DNA from: Mycobacterium shimoidei
Lineage (GTDB): Bacteria > Actinomycetota > Actinomycetes > Mycobacteriales > Mycobacteriaceae
Assembly (NCBI GenBank): GCA_002101905.1
Contig: LQPU01000026.1
Span: forward strand, 23,757-87,756
DNA length: 64,000 nt
Direction of reading: 5' to 3'
Shown: positions 16,732-24,625 of the stretch, piece by piece
Numbering within the stretch: position 1 is the stretch's first letter
Layout: every line of letters begins with the position of its first letter
The notes under the pieces: model-generated
Databases searched by the model: none
Told to the model about the DNA's origin: nothing
What the model saw: only the letters and a program-made list of their open reading frames with translations
Translations under genes and position numbers: made by a program

Positions 16732-17016
16732 CTACTTCGGTTTGGCGCCGAGGATGTACCAGCCGGTGTGGAATCCGATGAAGTCGCGGGCGATGAAGAG
16801 TACTCCCACCACGACCGCCGCCAGCACGCACGCGTACAGCAACCAGCTCACCGCGATCAATGCCGGACGTCTGCTTGTTACCGCGTCGCCTTCGATGCCG
16901 GCGCCCGCGGTGCCCACCCGTACTCCGAGGGCAAACAGCGCCGGCAATGCTGCACCGATCAATAGACCAAAGACCAGGATCTTCAGTGTCGCAGCGTAAT
17001 TGAACCAGGTCGTCAC
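16732..17016 (-). CDS. Small two-helix membrane protein (Rv0544c-like)
   Basis: A 94-residue protein starting at GTG 17016. A longer frame to 17628 is antisense to pitA. Two hydrophobic helices are visible (about residues 10-38 and 51-80, with YACVLAAVVVGVLFIA). Its start overlaps the pitA stop (GTGA), so it is probably translated with the phosphate transporter and may be an accessory subunit. The equivalent in H37Rv is Rv0544c (92 residues). Confidence 0.8.
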   Translation of the reverse strand: MTTWFNYAATLKILVFGLLIGAALPALFALGVRVGTAGAGIEGDAVTSRRPALIAVSWLLYACVLAAVVVGVLFIARDFIGFHTGWYILGAKPK

Positions 17017-18284
17017 GATAGGTGTGCATTCTGTGGTGGTGCGACCCTTGCACGGAGGCTGACCGGTGGGGTGACGGCGACGGCAGGGACATGTCCGTTG
17101 GTCTGCGGTGCTTCCGCGGTGACTTTGGCTGCCGGCTTGCTGCTGGATTCCAACCCCGCAGTGAGATTGCCCTCCCACTCGTGGTTGACGTTGGTGTGGT
17201 CGACGCGCACTTTGCGGGATTGCAGCCAGATCGCGAAGGAGGTTCCCGCCAGCAGGGCGAAGCCGACGATCGCGCCGAGGTAGCCGCCGATCCCATGCAC
17301 CAGCCAGTAGGTGAGCGCCCCCACGGACCCGGCCGACGGCAGCGTGATCAGCCACGCGGTCGCCATCCGGCCGGCGACTCCCCAGCGCACTTCCGCTCCG
17401 GGCTTGCCCACTCCGCTGCCCAGCACCGATCCGGTCACCACCTGCGTGGTGGAAAGCGCATAACCAAAGTGGGCGGACAGCAGGATGATTGCGGCCGACG
17501 ATGATTCGGCGGCCATGCCTTGCGGTGGCTTGATCTCGACGATTCCCTTGCCCATCGTGCGGATGATCCGCCAGCCGCCGAAGTAGGTACCTGCGGCCAT
17601 CGCCACCGCACAACTCACGATGACCCACAGCGGCGGCATCGTGGCGGTGTGGCTGACCGCGCCGTAGGACATCAGCGCCAGGAAAATCACGCCCATCGTC
17701 TTTTGCGCGTCGTTGGTGCCGTGTGCCAATGACACCAGCGATGCGGAGAAAATCTGGCCGCGCCGGAAAGCTTGATCGGTGCGTTTCTGCGGGACGCCGC
17801 GGGTCACCCGGTAGACCTGCCAGGTGCCGACCGCGCCCACCAAGGTGGCCAGTACCGCCGCCACTACGGCGGGCACCGCCACGCGCGACACCACGCCGCT
17901 CCAGATCACCCCATGTCCGCCGACCGCGGCGATCATCGCGCCCACGATGCCGCCGATCAGCGCGTGCGAGGAACTGGACGGGATACCGAGCAGCCAGGTC
18001 AGCAGGTTCCAGACGATGCCGCCCACCAGGCCGGCGAAGACGAGGTCCAGGGTCACCAGATGGCCGTCCACCAGATCCTTGGCGATCGTCGCGGCGACGG
18101 CGGTGGACAGAAATGCTCCGAACAGGTTGAGCACCGCGGAGAGGCTAACCGCGACCTTGGGCTTGAGGGCGCCGCTGGCGATCGAGGTGGCCATCGCATT
18201 GCCCGTGTCGTGGAACCCGTTGGTGAAATCGAACGCGAGCGCTGTGATCACCACGATGATCAGCAGGAGCAGCTCGAGGTTCAC
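17013..18284 (-). CDS. pitA: Low-affinity inorganic phosphate transporter, PiT family
   Basis: A 423-residue polytopic membrane protein. PiT proteins import metal-phosphate with protons. The two family signature segments are visible: FDFTNGFHDTGNAMATSIAS near the N-terminus and VSLAHGTNDAQKTMG near residue 210. The last 60 residues form a hydrophilic tail. The equivalent in H37Rv is Rv0545c (417 residues). It overlaps the small membrane protein gene downstream, so the two are coupled. Confidence 0.95.
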   Translation of the reverse strand: MNLELLLLIIVVITALAFDFTNGFHDTGNAMATSIASGALKPKVAVSLSAVLNLFGAFLSTAVAATIAKDLVDGHLVTLDLVFAGLVGGIVWNLLTWLLGIPSSSSHALIGGIVGAMIAAVGGHGVIWSGVVSRVAVPAVVAAVLATLVGAVGTWQVYRVTRGVPQKRTDQAFRRGQIFSASLVSLAHGTNDAQKTMGVIFLALMSYGAVSHTATMPPLWVIVSCAVAMAAGTYFGGWRIIRTMGKGIVEIKPPQGMAAESSSAAIILLSAHFGYALSTTQVVTGSVLGSGVGKPGAEVRWGVAGRMATAWLITLPSAGSVGALTYWLVHGIGGYLGAIVGFALLAGTSFAIWLQSRKVRVDHTNVNHEWEGNLTAGLESSSKPAAKVTAEAPQTNGHVPAVAVTPPVSLRARVAPPQNAHLS

Positions 18285-18379
18285 GGCGCCAATTCTGAAG
18301 TAGGAGTATCTCGTTGTCTAACGAATCTACCTGCGAACCGCCAGCTCATCTGGAACCGTCGCCCGATGTCACCTTCTGC

Positions 18380-18787
18380 TCAACCGTCGTTCCCTTTACG
18401 TTCACCTCTGGTGTCGCGGCGCAGCGGATGTTCGGGGGGTATCTGGACGAAGATCAGCGTGATGCCGTCGGGATCGGTGACGTGCATCTCGTGCAATCCC
18501 CAGGGTTCGCGACGGGCCTCGCGGGTGATCGGCACGCCTCTGTTTTCCAGCTCGGCCTGGGTGGCCCGCACGTCGCGCACCTGCAGCCACAGCGCTCCGG
18601 GAAACGGGCCGGCCGGGTGCTCCGGCGCGCCGTGCCCGGCCAGCTCGATCAGCGATTGACCTGCATAAAAGACTGTGCCGGCACCGTATTCGCGGGCGAT
18701 GGCCAGCCCGATCTGGTCCCGGTAAAAGCTCACTGACCGTTGATAGTCTGCCGGCCGAAACAGCATTCGGCTGGCCAGGATCTCCAT
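18380..18787 (-). CDS. Glyoxalase/bleomycin-resistance (VOC) fold protein
   Basis: A 135-residue single VOC domain with the paired beta-alpha-beta-beta-beta modules. Visible landmarks are RPADYQRSVSFYRDQIGL, the turn segment PGALWLQVRDVRATQAELE, and the C-terminal WGLHEMHVTDPDGITLIFVQ with His and Glu suited to metal binding. I chose the ATG at 18787 because Rv0546c starts at the same MEILASRM sequence; an upstream ATG would add 11 residues. The substrate is unknown. It could be a lyase or dioxygenase in detoxification, and no neighbour decides this. Confidence 0.85.
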   Translation of the reverse strand: MEILASRMLFRPADYQRSVSFYRDQIGLAIAREYGAGTVFYAGQSLIELAGHGAPEHPAGPFPGALWLQVRDVRATQAELENRGVPITREARREPWGLHEMHVTDPDGITLIFVQIPPEHPLRRDTRGERKGNDG

Positions 18788-18800
18788 GTGGTCGTGTCTA

Positions 18801-19685
18801 TCACGAGCCGGGCTGAACACGCTGTCGCTTCATTAGCGCCGTCGCCCATCCGGGGCCCACGGTGTCCAGCGCCTGCGCCGCCACCGCCATCCGCGGTGCG
18901 ATCCGGACCGGCCGGGTGCGAGCGGCGGTGATCATCCAATCGGCGGCCTCGGCGGGCGTCAGCGCAGGCAGCCCCTGGTATTCCTTCGTCGGGGCGATCA
19001 TTGGGGTGGCCACCAGTGGGTAGTACAGCGTGGTCGAATGCACACCCTTTGCGCCCCATTCGGTTTCGATGACCCGGCTGACCGCGGACAGGGCCGCCTT
19101 CGACGCGTTGTACACCGAGAACAGCGGTGAGGCTTCGCTGAATACACCCCAAGTGGCCACGTTGATGATGTGGCCTTCGCCACGCTCGAGCATTCCGGGG
19201 GCGATGCCACGGATCAGCCGCAGCGGCGAGTAGTAGTTGAGCACCATGGTCCGCTCGACGTCATGCCAGCGTTCCAGCGACTCGGCCAGCGGCCGGCGGA
19301 TGGAGCGGCCGGCGTTGTTGATCAGGATGTCGACCGCGCCGAGACGCTGGTCAACCTCGCTGACCAGGGCGTCGACGGCGTCCATGTCGGACAGGTCGCA
19401 GGGAAAAGCCAACGCGCTGCCTCCCGCCTTGGTGATCCGGTCGACCACGGCCTCGAGCAGGTCTTTGCGGCGGGCGACGACAGCGACAGTGGCACCTCTA
19501 CGGGCGAACTTTTCCGCTGCGCTTTCACCAATACCCGACGACGCGCCGGTCAAGAGGATGCGTTTGCCGTCCAGCTCGACGGGGTTGGCTGCCGGCCGGT
19601 AAAGCCGCAGCTGCGGGGCAATCGGCGGCCGCATCCCGGCTAATGCGACGGCTTCGGTAAGACGGCGTAGCGGGCTTTTGCTCAC
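18801..19685 (-). CDS. Short-chain dehydrogenase/reductase (Rv0547c-like)
   Basis: A 294-residue SDR, the same length as H37Rv Rv0547c. The cofactor motif TGASSGIGESAAEKFA is at about residue 46-61, NNAGRS near 125, and the catalytic tyrosine and lysine in YNASKAALSAVSR near 190. The extended N-terminus (about 40 residues) places it in the membrane-associated, lipid-metabolism SDR subset of mycobacteria. The substrate is unknown. The gene lies 14 bases upstream of the VOC gene in the same direction. Confidence 0.9.
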   Translation of the reverse strand: MSKSPLRRLTEAVALAGMRPPIAPQLRLYRPAANPVELDGKRILLTGASSGIGESAAEKFARRGATVAVVARRKDLLEAVVDRITKAGGSALAFPCDLSDMDAVDALVSEVDQRLGAVDILINNAGRSIRRPLAESLERWHDVERTMVLNYYSPLRLIRGIAPGMLERGEGHIINVATWGVFSEASPLFSVYNASKAALSAVSRVIETEWGAKGVHSTTLYYPLVATPMIAPTKEYQGLPALTPAEAADWMITAARTRPVRIAPRMAVAAQALDTVGPGWATALMKRQRVQPGS

Positions 19686-19714
19686 GCCCGGAGTCTAGGG
19701 GGCGCCCTCTAGCT

Positions 19715-19777
19715 CGCCGAGATCGACGTGAGCGCGGGCTCCTCTCGACCTTTTCCACGCTTGCGTCGATCTCGGCG
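19715..19777. terminator. 20-bp imperfect hairpin between menB and the SDR gene
   Basis: Arms at 19715-19734 (CGCCGAGATCGACGTGAGCG) and 19758-19777 pair over 20 bases: a perfect 14-bp base followed by six positions closed with G-U pairs. The loop is 23 bases and contains a TTTT run. It lies 25 bases beyond the menB stop in the menB direction, where a terminator or 3'-end stabiliser is expected. There is no U-tract, as usual for mycobacterial terminators. It shares CGCCGAG with other hairpins in the window. Confidence 0.6.
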
Positions 19778-19801
19778 CACCGCCGGGCCCACCGGAGGCC
19801 A

Positions 19802-20704
19802 CTAGAAGTACCGGGGGAAGCGGCTCCAGTCGGGGGGTCGCTTCTCCAGAAACGCGTCGCGGCCTTCGATGGCCTCATCGGTCATGTAGGCCAGCCGGGT
19901 GGCTTCGCCGGCGAACAGCTGCTGGCCCACCAGACCGTCGTCGAGCAGATTGAAGGCGTACTTCAACATCCGTTGCGCCTGAGGCGATTTCGCATTGATC
20001 TCGGCTGCCCACTGCACACCCGTCGACTCCAGCTCGGCGTGGTCGACGACGGCGTTGACCGCGCCCATCGCGTGCATCTGCTCGGCGGTGTACTCGCGGC
20101 CAAGGAAGAAGATCTCGCGCGCGAACTTCTGACCCACCTGGCGTGCGAGATAGGCACTGCCGTAGCCGCCGTCGAAGCTGCCGACGTCGGCGTCGGTCTG
20201 CTTGAAGCGGGCGTGCTGGCGGCTGGCCAGGGTGAGGTCGCACACCACGTGCAGGCTGTGCCCGCCGCCGGCCGCCCACCCGGACACCAGGCAGATGACC
20301 ACCTTGGGCATGAACCGGATCAGCCGCTGCACCTCCAGAATGTGCAGCCGCCCCGCACGGGCCGCGTCGACGGTGTCGGCGGTCTCGCCCGACGCGTATT
20401 GGTAGCCGCTGCGCCCGCGGATGCGCTGATCACCGCCGGAGCAAAACGCCCAGCCGCCGTCTTTGGGCGACGGTCCGTTGCCGGTCAACAGCACCACGCC
20501 GACGTCGGGGGACATTCGGGCATGATCCAGCGCGCGGTAAAGCTCGTCGACGGTGTGCGGCCGGAAGGCGTTACGCACCTCAGGCCGGTTGAACGCCACA
20601 CGCACCGTGGCGTCGGTGACATGGCGGTGGTAGGTGATGTCGGTCAGATCGACGAACCCGTCGACCGGCTGCCAAATGTCGGCATCAAAAGGGTTGTCGC
20701 TCAA
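19802..20704 (-). CDS. menB: 1,4-dihydroxy-2-naphthoyl-CoA synthase
   Basis: A 300-residue crotonase-fold enzyme that cyclises o-succinylbenzoyl-CoA, from MenE, to 1,4-dihydroxy-2-naphthoyl-CoA. The oxyanion and active-site segments are visible: SGGDQRIRGRSGYQY, GWAAGGGHSLHVVCDLTLAS, and the tail ending RFPRYF. I placed the start at TTG 20704, overlapping the previous gene's stop (TTGA), because from there the protein lines up with the start of the conserved LSDNPFDA segment; the frame before it is an unrelated shadow. H37Rv Rv0548c (314 residues) has a slightly longer N-terminus, so a start in the upstream gene cannot be excluded. Confidence 0.92.
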   Translation of the reverse strand: MSDNPFDADIWQPVDGFVDLTDITYHRHVTDATVRVAFNRPEVRNAFRPHTVDELYRALDHARMSPDVGVVLLTGNGPSPKDGGWAFCSGGDQRIRGRSGYQYASGETADTVDAARAGRLHILEVQRLIRFMPKVVICLVSGWAAGGGHSLHVVCDLTLASRQHARFKQTDADVGSFDGGYGSAYLARQVGQKFAREIFFLGREYTAEQMHAMGAVNAVVDHAELESTGVQWAAEINAKSPQAQRMLKYAFNLLDDGLVGQQLFAGEATRLAYMTDEAIEGRDAFLEKRPPDWSRFPRYF

Positions 20705-21393
20705 CGCTCTTTGACTCCATCCTGGTCGATGGTGAGGTTCCCGCAGGTGATGGTATGCGCTGAGGTGACCACCGGGTCCTGCGCGGAGCTTGCAGTCACG
20801 GTGTCTGACGGCCCGATGCTGGCCCGAGTGTCGCTGAGTTCGATGGCCGTGCGGCGCACCGTCCACTGGTTATCCTCCTGCAGCGCTTGCAGTTCCACCA
20901 GGCGTCGGCCCTCGCCGAGATCGCTGCAGCCGATACCGGTGCCGCGGTCTCGGAGGTTCTGCAGGTCGAACACGAATCGTGCACCGCGGTCATCGACGAC
21001 GGTTCGAATCTGGCAGCCGGCGAACATGTACAGGTAGGCACCACGCCCGTCGCTGACGATGATCTGATGTTGGCCGTTGTTCTCCGCATCGATTGCCAAG
21101 GCGGTCAACGGTATTGGGCTAGCGGATTCCACCTGCAGGTCGGTGTAGGCGCCACTGGCGGTGCTGACGCCGACAAAACGCTTAGTTGCGCCGTCCGCGC
21201 CGCGAACGGCGGCGATCCACAACGCATCCGGCAAGCCGTCGCCGTCGAGGTCGTCGACTTGGCGTTGCACGGTGCCCGGTGGGGGAGGCGTTCCGCCGGG
21301 CGCGCAGCCGTCGTCGGCACGCGCCGGTGCCGCGGTCAACACGCCGGCGATCAGGGCCGCAGCAAGCAGGACGCGCAACACGCTTCTGCGCAT
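20701..21393 (-). CDS. Secreted FG-GAP/VCBS-like repeat protein coupled to menB
   Basis: A 230-residue protein from the ATG at 21393. Residues 1-27 form a Sec signal peptide (MRRSVLRVLLAAALIAGV, then a typical APARA-type cleavage site). The mature part carries DDLDGDGLPDALWIA, a calcium-binding FG-GAP/EF-like repeat (DxDGDGxPD), and two cysteine pairs (CAPGG, AGCQ, GCSD, TCGN). It ends on the TGA that forms the menB TTGA overlap, so it is translationally coupled to a core metabolic gene. H37Rv has the vapBC3 genes here instead. An extracytoplasmic binding or adhesive role is likely; no partner is known. Confidence 0.8.
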   Translation of the reverse strand: MRRSVLRVLLAAALIAGVLTAAPARADDGCAPGGTPPPPGTVQRQVDDLDGDGLPDALWIAAVRGADGATKRFVGVSTASGAYTDLQVESASPIPLTALAIDAENNGQHQIIVSDGRGAYLYMFAGCQIRTVVDDRGARFVFDLQNLRDRGTGIGCSDLGEGRRLVELQALQEDNQWTVRRTAIELSDTRASIGPSDTVTASSAQDPVVTSAHTITCGNLTIDQDGVKER

Positions 21394-21441
21394 GCCTGCA
21401 ACAGTAGTGCGCGAGTGTGCGGCCAGGTTCACGTTGGGCCG

Positions 21442-21467
21442 CGAGCGTGCGGCCAGCCGCACGCTCG
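21442..21467. terminator. 11-bp perfect hairpin downstream of fadD8
   Basis: CGAGCGTGCGG at 21442-21452 pairs exactly with 21457-21467 around a CCAG tetraloop. It lies about 17 bases past the fadD8 stop in the fadD8 direction and before the secreted-protein start, so it is a candidate fadD8 terminator. There is no U-tract. The right arm extends to CGCCGAGCGTGCGG read on the minus strand, nearly the same as the arm at 33962. Confidence 0.65.
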
Positions 21468-21483
21468 GCGAGGAGGCGAGCCG

Positions 21484-23085
21484 CTAGCCCACGGCGCGGC
21501 CCGCGCCCTCCCAGAACTGGGCGCGCACTGTCTTCTTGTCCGGCTTGCCCAGCCCGGTCAGCGGCAGCGAGTCGGTGACCACCACCCGCTTGGGCGATTG
21601 CACCGAGCCCTTGCGATCCTTGACCGCGGCCTGGATTTCGGCGGTCATCTTCTCGATCGCCGCCTCGTCGCGCGGTGCGTCGGGACGCAGCACCACCACC
21701 GCGGTGACCGCCTCGCCCCACTTCTCGTCCGGCGCGCCCACCACGCACACCTGCGCGACGGCCGGATGCTCGGCGACGACGTCTTCCACCTCGCGGGGGA
21801 ACACGTTGAACCCACCGGTGACGATCATGTCCTTGACCCGGTCGACGATGTGGTAGTAGCCGTCTTCGTCCTCGCGGGCCATGTCGCCGGTGTGCAGCCA
21901 GCCGTCCTTGAACGTCTCGGCGGTGGCGTCGGGAAGATTCCAATAGCCGCCGGCCAAAAGTGGCCCGCCGACACAGATTTCGCCTACTTCGCCCTGCGGA
22001 ACCGGCTTCCCGTCGAGGTCTAAAAGCGCGACCCGCGCAAACAGCGTCGGGCGTCCACACGAGGTCAGCCGCTTTTCGTCGTGATCCTTTTTCCCCAGGT
22101 AGGTGATCGCCATCGGCGCCTCGGACTGGCCGTAGTTCTGCGCGAAGATCTGGCCGAACCGGCGGATCGCCTCGGCCAGCCGCACCGGGTTGATCGCCGA
22201 GGCCCCGTAGTACACCGTTTCCAGCGAGGACAGGTCACGGGTGTGCGAATCCGGGTGATCCATCAACGCATACAGCATCGACGGCACTACAAACGTGGCC
22301 GTAATGCGTTTTTCCTCAATGGTTTTCAGAACCTCGGCGGGGTCGAACCTTGGCAGCACGTACATCTGGCCGCCCTTGACCAGGGTGGGGAGGAAATATG
22401 CCGCCCCGGCATGCGACAGCGGAGTGATCATCAAAAACCGCGGCTCGTCCGGCCACTCCCATTCCGCCAGCTGGATGGTCGTCATGGTCGAAATCGACTG
22501 GGCCGTACCGATGACGCCCTTCGGCTTGCCGGTCGTGCCGCCGGTGTAGGTCAACCCGATGATGTGATCGGGCGGCAGGTCGGCGGCCACCAGCGGCTGC
22601 GGCTCGTACTTGGCCGCCTCGGCGGACAAATCGACGCCCACATGCTTCAAGGCATCGGGCACCGGGCCGATGGTCAGGATCTGTTTGAGCGAGTCCACCC
22701 GCTCGAGCAGTCCGAGCGCGCGCTCGACGAACATCGGGTTGGGGTCGATGATCAGCGAGCTGATCCCGGCGTCGGACAGCACGTAGGCGTGATCGTCGAG
22801 CGAACCCAGCGGATGCAGCGCGGTGCGCCGATAACCGCGGATCTGCCCGGCGCCGATGATGATCAGCACCTCGGGCCGGTTGAGCGAGAGCAGCCCGACG
22901 GCGGCGCCGGTGCCGGCCCCCAGCGCCTCGAACGCCTGGATGTACTGGCTGATCCGATCGGCCATCTGCCCGCCGGTCAGCGTGGTGTCACCGAGGAACA
23001 GCACCGGCTTGTCACGGTGTCGCTTGAGCGCGCCGACCAGCAGGTGGCCGTTGTGGGTCGGGTTGCGCAGCAGCGAGTCACTCAT
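21484..23085 (-). CDS. fadD8: Fatty-acid-CoA ligase / acyl-AMP synthetase (FadD8-like)
   Basis: A 533-residue ANL-superfamily enzyme. The P-loop LTYTGGTTGKPKGVIGTA (about residue 190), the YGQSEAPM adenine motif, DGWLHTGDMAREDEDGYY and the C-terminal GLGKPDKKTVR lysine are all present, so it should be a functional adenylating enzyme. H37Rv annotates the equivalent Rv0551c (571 residues) as fadD8. The natural acid is unknown; CoA-ester formation for beta-oxidation or lipid synthesis is likely. A hairpin follows its stop. Confidence 0.9.
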   Translation of the reverse strand: MSDSLLRNPTHNGHLLVGALKRHRDKPVLFLGDTTLTGGQMADRISQYIQAFEALGAGTGAAVGLLSLNRPEVLIIIGAGQIRGYRRTALHPLGSLDDHAYVLSDAGISSLIIDPNPMFVERALGLLERVDSLKQILTIGPVPDALKHVGVDLSAEAAKYEPQPLVAADLPPDHIIGLTYTGGTTGKPKGVIGTAQSISTMTTIQLAEWEWPDEPRFLMITPLSHAGAAYFLPTLVKGGQMYVLPRFDPAEVLKTIEEKRITATFVVPSMLYALMDHPDSHTRDLSSLETVYYGASAINPVRLAEAIRRFGQIFAQNYGQSEAPMAITYLGKKDHDEKRLTSCGRPTLFARVALLDLDGKPVPQGEVGEICVGGPLLAGGYWNLPDATAETFKDGWLHTGDMAREDEDGYYHIVDRVKDMIVTGGFNVFPREVEDVVAEHPAVAQVCVVGAPDEKWGEAVTAVVVLRPDAPRDEAAIEKMTAEIQAAVKDRKGSVQSPKRVVVTDSLPLTGLGKPDKKTVRAQFWEGAGRAVG

Positions 23086-23139
23086 GACCCTAAGACTAGA
23101 ACGTGTTACAAAATGAGCCGAGCCCGTCCCGCAATCCGG

Positions 23140-23547
23140 CTATTTGGCCAGCTCGGCCCGCCACTGGATTTCCTTCTGCACGTACTCGTGATCCTGCGGG
23201 AAGTCCTCGATCTCGTGCACCCGGCGCACCTCGAGCGTCGTCCCCGGCCCCAGCGGGCAACGGCGTGCCCACTGTTCCGCTTCTTCCCGAGACGACACCC
23301 CGAGGATCCAGAACCCGTTGAAATGCTCTCCGGGATACGGCTCGTCGGAAACTGTCGGCGGATCGGTGCTGAAGTCGACGACAAAGCCCTCCTCGGGCCC
23401 GGCCAGCCCTTCGCCGGCCAGCAGCACACCCGCTTCCATCAGCGACTCGTTGTAGCGGCCCATCGCGGTCAGGACCTCGTCGAACGGGACGTCGTTGGCG
23501 GCTTCCAGCGCTTCGGGCGTCGACCGCATGATCATCATGTAGCGCAT
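23140..23547 (-). CDS. YCII-related (DGPF-domain) protein
   Basis: A 135-residue single-domain protein of the YCII/DGPF family: it begins MRYMMIMRSTPEALE and has the FNGFWILGVSSREEAEQWA segment, with a short tail (WRAELAK). Family members are ferredoxin-like folds often found beside ECF sigma factors; none is adjacent here. It diverges from menC, sharing a 72-base promoter region, and is not at this position in H37Rv. The function is unknown. Confidence 0.8.
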   Translation of the reverse strand: MRYMMIMRSTPEALEAANDVPFDEVLTAMGRYNESLMEAGVLLAGEGLAGPEEGFVVDFSTDPPTVSDEPYPGEHFNGFWILGVSSREEAEQWARRCPLGPGTTLEVRRVHEIEDFPQDHEYVQKEIQWRAELAK

Positions 23548-23619
23548 CGCTAGCTCCTCTCGTAAGCAACCCTCACCACAACTGACTCGCCGCAGCCCGA
23601 TTTCTCATCGCAGGGCACG

Positions 23620-24579
23620 ATGAGACCCATGCGGGCCTCCCAGGACGACGTCCTTGAGCGGCTGCACGTCGTCGCGCTGCCGATGCGGGTGCGCTTCCGC
23701 GGCATCACCACCCGCGAGCTGGCGCTGATCGACGGCCCGGCCGGGTGGGGTGAGTTCGGCGCCTTCCTCGAATACGAGCCGCCCGAGGCCGCACACTGGC
23801 TGGCGTCGGCGCTGGAAGCCGCCTACACCGGGCCGCCGATGCCGCAACGAGACCGCATCCCGATCAACGCCACCGTTCCGGCCGTGCCCGCCGCGCAGGT
23901 GCCCGACGTCCTGGCGCGCTTCCCCGGCGCGCGCACCGCCAAGGTCAAGGTCGCCGAACCCGGACAAAGCCTCGACGACGACGTCGCCCGCGTCGAAGCC
24001 GTGCGCGCGCTGACGCCCACCGTTCGGGTGGACGCCAACGGCGCCTGGACCGTCGCGCAGGCCGTCGAGGCCATCGAAGCACTGGCCCCGCTGGAGTACG
24101 TCGAACAGCCCTGCGCAACGCTCGACGAGCTCGCTGAGCTCAAGCGGCGAGTCGACGTGCCGATCGCCGCCGACGAAAGCATCCGCAAGGCCAGCGACCC
24201 GCTGAAGGTGGTCCGCGCGAAAGCCGCCGATGTCGCGGTGCTCAAAGTTGCTCCGCTTGGCGGTGTTTCGGCCTTGCTGAGGATCGCCGCCCAGATCGAT
24301 ATCCCGGTCGTGGTTTCCAGTGCGCTTGATTCGGCGGTCGGGATCGCCGCGGGGCTGCGCGCCGCCGCCGCGCTGCCGCAGCTGCGGCATGCCTGCGGGC
24401 TGGGCACCGGGGGGCTGTTCGTCGAAGACGTCGCCGAGCCGATGACACCGCAGGACGGCTACCTCCCGGTTGGACCCATTGCCCCCGACCCGGCGCGGCT
24501 GCAGGCGCTGGCCGCCTCGCCGCAGCGGCGGCAATGGTGGATCGACCGGATCAAGGCCTGCTACCAGCATTTGGAGTAG
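23620..24579 (+). CDS. menC: o-Succinylbenzoate synthase
   Basis: A 319-residue enolase-superfamily enzyme that dehydrates SHCHC to o-succinylbenzoate. The catalytic set is complete: lysines 108 and 110 (TAKVKV), metal ligands Asp138 (RVDANG), Glu162 (EQPCA) and Asp185 (AADES), and Lys209 (VLKVAP). Two ATGs (23620 and 23632) are possible; I kept the first, which is slightly nearer the 326 residues of H37Rv Rv0553. The next gene is 46 bases away in the same direction. Confidence 0.95.
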   Translation: MRPMRASQDDVLERLHVVALPMRVRFRGITTRELALIDGPAGWGEFGAFLEYEPPEAAHWLASALEAAYTGPPMPQRDRIPINATVPAVPAAQVPDVLARFPGARTAKVKVAEPGQSLDDDVARVEAVRALTPTVRVDANGAWTVAQAVEAIEALAPLEYVEQPCATLDELAELKRRVDVPIAADESIRKASDPLKVVRAKAADVAVLKVAPLGGVSALLRIAAQIDIPVVVSSALDSAVGIAAGLRAAAALPQLRHACGLGTGGLFVEDVAEPMTPQDGYLPVGPIAPDPARLQALAASPQRRQWWIDRIKACYQHLE

Positions 24580-24625
24580 CCGACTACGCTACGGCGCCGC
24601 CGGCCGCGGCCCCACGCTGAACGCC

